A stretch of DNA of 64,000 nt from positions 1-64,000 of the forward strand of contig NZ_JAOTBE010000008.1 of the NCBI RefSeq assembly GCF_026162645.1. Direction: 5' to 3'. Shown here piece by piece: positions 62,944 to 64,000 of the stretch. The stretch's first letter is position 1. Each line of letters begins with the position of its first letter. The stretch is from Paracoccus rhizosphaerae (lineage in GTDB: Bacteria > Pseudomonadota > Alphaproteobacteria > Rhodobacterales > Rhodobacteraceae). The notes under the pieces are model-generated. The model saw nothing but the letters and a program-made list of their open reading frames with translations, searched no databases and had not been told where the DNA came from. The position numbers were made by a program, and so were the translations under genes.

Positions 62944-64000
62944 ATGGCAAGGCTGAGGCATTACCTGCCCATCCTGGAATGGGGGCGTGCCTATGATCGG
63001 CACGTCTTCCTCAGCGACGGGATGGCAGCGGTGATCGTCACGATCATGCTGATCCCTCAGTCCTTGGCCTATGCCATGCTCGCCGGGCTGCCGCCTGTCA
63101 TCGGGCTTTACGCCTCGATCCTGCCGCTCGTCGTGTACGCCCTTTTTGGCAGCAGCCGCACCCTCTCGGTGGGTCCTGTGGCGGTCGTCTCGCTTCTGAC
63201 CGCCACGGCTGCCAGCAGCGTCGCTTCACCCGGCAGCCCGGAGTACATCGCGGCCGCGCTGGCGCTGGCGCTTCTATCAGGACTGATCCTGCTGGCGATG
63301 GGGATCTTCCGCCTCGGGTTTGTTGCGAACCTGCTGTCGCACCCTGTCATCTCCGGTTTCATCACCGCGTCCAGCCTGCTAATCGCGACCGGTCAACTGA
63401 AGCACATTCTTGGCACGCAGGCCCAAGGGCATACCGTGTTCGAGATGGTACCGTCCCTGATCGGGAGCCTGGGTGACATGCATCTGCCGACGCTGACGAT
63501 CGGGGCGACAGCGACCGTATTCCTCTTCTGGTCGCGCAAGTCTCTCAAGCCAACGCTCCGGGTCCTGAAGGTACCGGAAGGAATTGCCGTTCTGTTGTCC
63601 CGAACAGGTCCGGTGATGGTCGTCATCGCCTCGATCCTGTTCGTCGTGGGGCTGGATCTCGACGCAAAGGGTGTGGCCGTGGTTAGGGACGTACCCCAGG
63701 GCTTGCCCCCGCTGTCACTGCCGGCTCTGGACCTGTCGCTCTGGATTACCCTTTTACCAGCTGCCACGCTGATCGCCCTGATCGGCTTCGTTGAGTCGGT
63801 GTCGGTGGCGCAGACCCTGGCAGCGAAGCGGCGCCAGTCCATCAGTCCGGATCAGGAGCTGATCGGTCTTGGCATGGCCAGCTTGGCCGCGGCCTTCTCT
63901 TCCGGCTACCCGGTCACGGGCGGCTTTGCGCGATCAGTTGTCAATTTCGACGCCGGCGCCCAGACCCCGGCGGCCGGCGCCTTCACGGCCATCGGCATCG
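62944..64000 (+). CDS. SulP-type sulfate/sulfite transporter (runs off the window)
   Basis: 352 codons are visible; the 3' end lies beyond the window. The N-terminus (RDGMAAVIVTIMLIPQSLAYAMLAGLPPVIGLYA-like) has the SulP signature, with several membrane helices and FGSSRTLSVGPVAVVSLL. The start ATG lies 3 bases after the rhodanese stop. In bigR operons such a SulP exports sulfite or imports sulfate produced by persulfide oxidation. The STAS domain, if present, is not in view. Confidence 0.9.
   Translation, partial: MARLRHYLPILEWGRAYDRHVFLSDGMAAVIVTIMLIPQSLAYAMLAGLPPVIGLYASILPLVVYALFGSSRTLSVGPVAVVSLLTATAASSVASPGSPEYIAAALALALLSGLILLAMGIFRLGFVANLLSHPVISGFITASSLLIATGQLKHILGTQAQGHTVFEMVPSLIGSLGDMHLPTLTIGATATVFLFWSRKSLKPTLRVLKVPEGIAVLLSRTGPVMVVIASILFVVGLDLDAKGVAVVRDVPQGLPPLSLPALDLSLWITLLPAATLIALIGFVESVSVAQTLAAKRRQSISPDQELIGLGMASLAAAFSSGYPVTGGFARSVVNFDAGAQTPAAGAFTAIGI

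Overview
The window looks like part of a large plasmid or conjugative element from an alphaproteobacterium, most likely a Rhodobacterales such as Paracoccus. The evidence is high GC, codon choice, many gene-dense operons with 1-4 base overlaps, a VirC/VirD-type transfer module, anti-restriction genes, toxin-antitoxin pairs and accessory metal and sulfur genes. The taxon is inference; no rRNA or core gene is present to settle it.

Layout. 0.3-5.6 kb: a DUF421 membrane protein, a PQQ glucose-type dehydrogenase split by one in-frame UGA, and a group of tiny genes disrupted by a 1,242-bp IS3-family element with a CCGG target duplication. 5.6-18.6 kb: a copper-handling island (CopA P-type ATPase, CopZ chaperone, CueR, DUF411, two DUF305 proteins, CusF-like protein, cupredoxin, multicopper oxidase, TolC-like protein, glutaredoxin-MauE fusion, two cytochromes c, CsoR, a Csp-like copper-storage protein). 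Operator-like dyads for CueR and CsoR are visible. 18.7-23.2 kb: mazEF, a serine resolvase, an HNH-like protein, two unrecognised genes with lower-GC-looking sequence, and an XRE regulator.

23.2-44.3 kb: accessory plasmid genes (DUF3768, large ParB-like protein, Abi_C protein, vapBC, DUF4942 methyltransferase, ArdC-like anti-restriction protein, very small ORFs) built around a ~770-bp repeat. The repeat occurs in two full copies and two partial ones, all in the same orientation, and three of them end exactly at the start codon of an operon. The two partial copies flank a ~10-kb cargo island (28.8-38.8 kb) carrying CcmG/TlpA/CcdA thiol-redox genes, a METTL7-like methyltransferase, two cation transporters, a CYP152 peroxygenase, LspA, an ArsR regulator, a truncated YedE, a persulfide-dioxygenase-like hydrolase, a rhodanese and a second multicopper oxidase.

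44.6-51.7 kb: transfer genes (VirC1-like ATPase, putative VirC2-like protein, probable oriT region, MobC/VirD1-like accessory protein, VirD2-like relaxase, VirD4-like coupling protein). 52.2-60.3 kb: relBE, then an Scs/Dsb-like thiol-redox cassette interleaved with two L,D-transpeptidases and a QseBC-type two-component system, with matching GCTTAAG tandem boxes at two promoters. 60.3-64 kb: a complete BigR-type sulfide/persulfide operon (bigR, yeeE, yedE, MBL hydrolase, rhodanese, SulP) that runs off the right edge.

How it works together: the cargo handles copper, sulfide/persulfide and periplasmic thiol chemistry, while the backbone handles transfer, anti-restriction and stability. The most unusual items are the repeated leader sequence (candidate single-strand promoter or shared regulatory leader in a conjugative leading region), the unknown gene pair at 20.5-22.6 kb, the Dsb/L,D-transpeptidase cassette and the in-frame UGA in the dehydrogenase.
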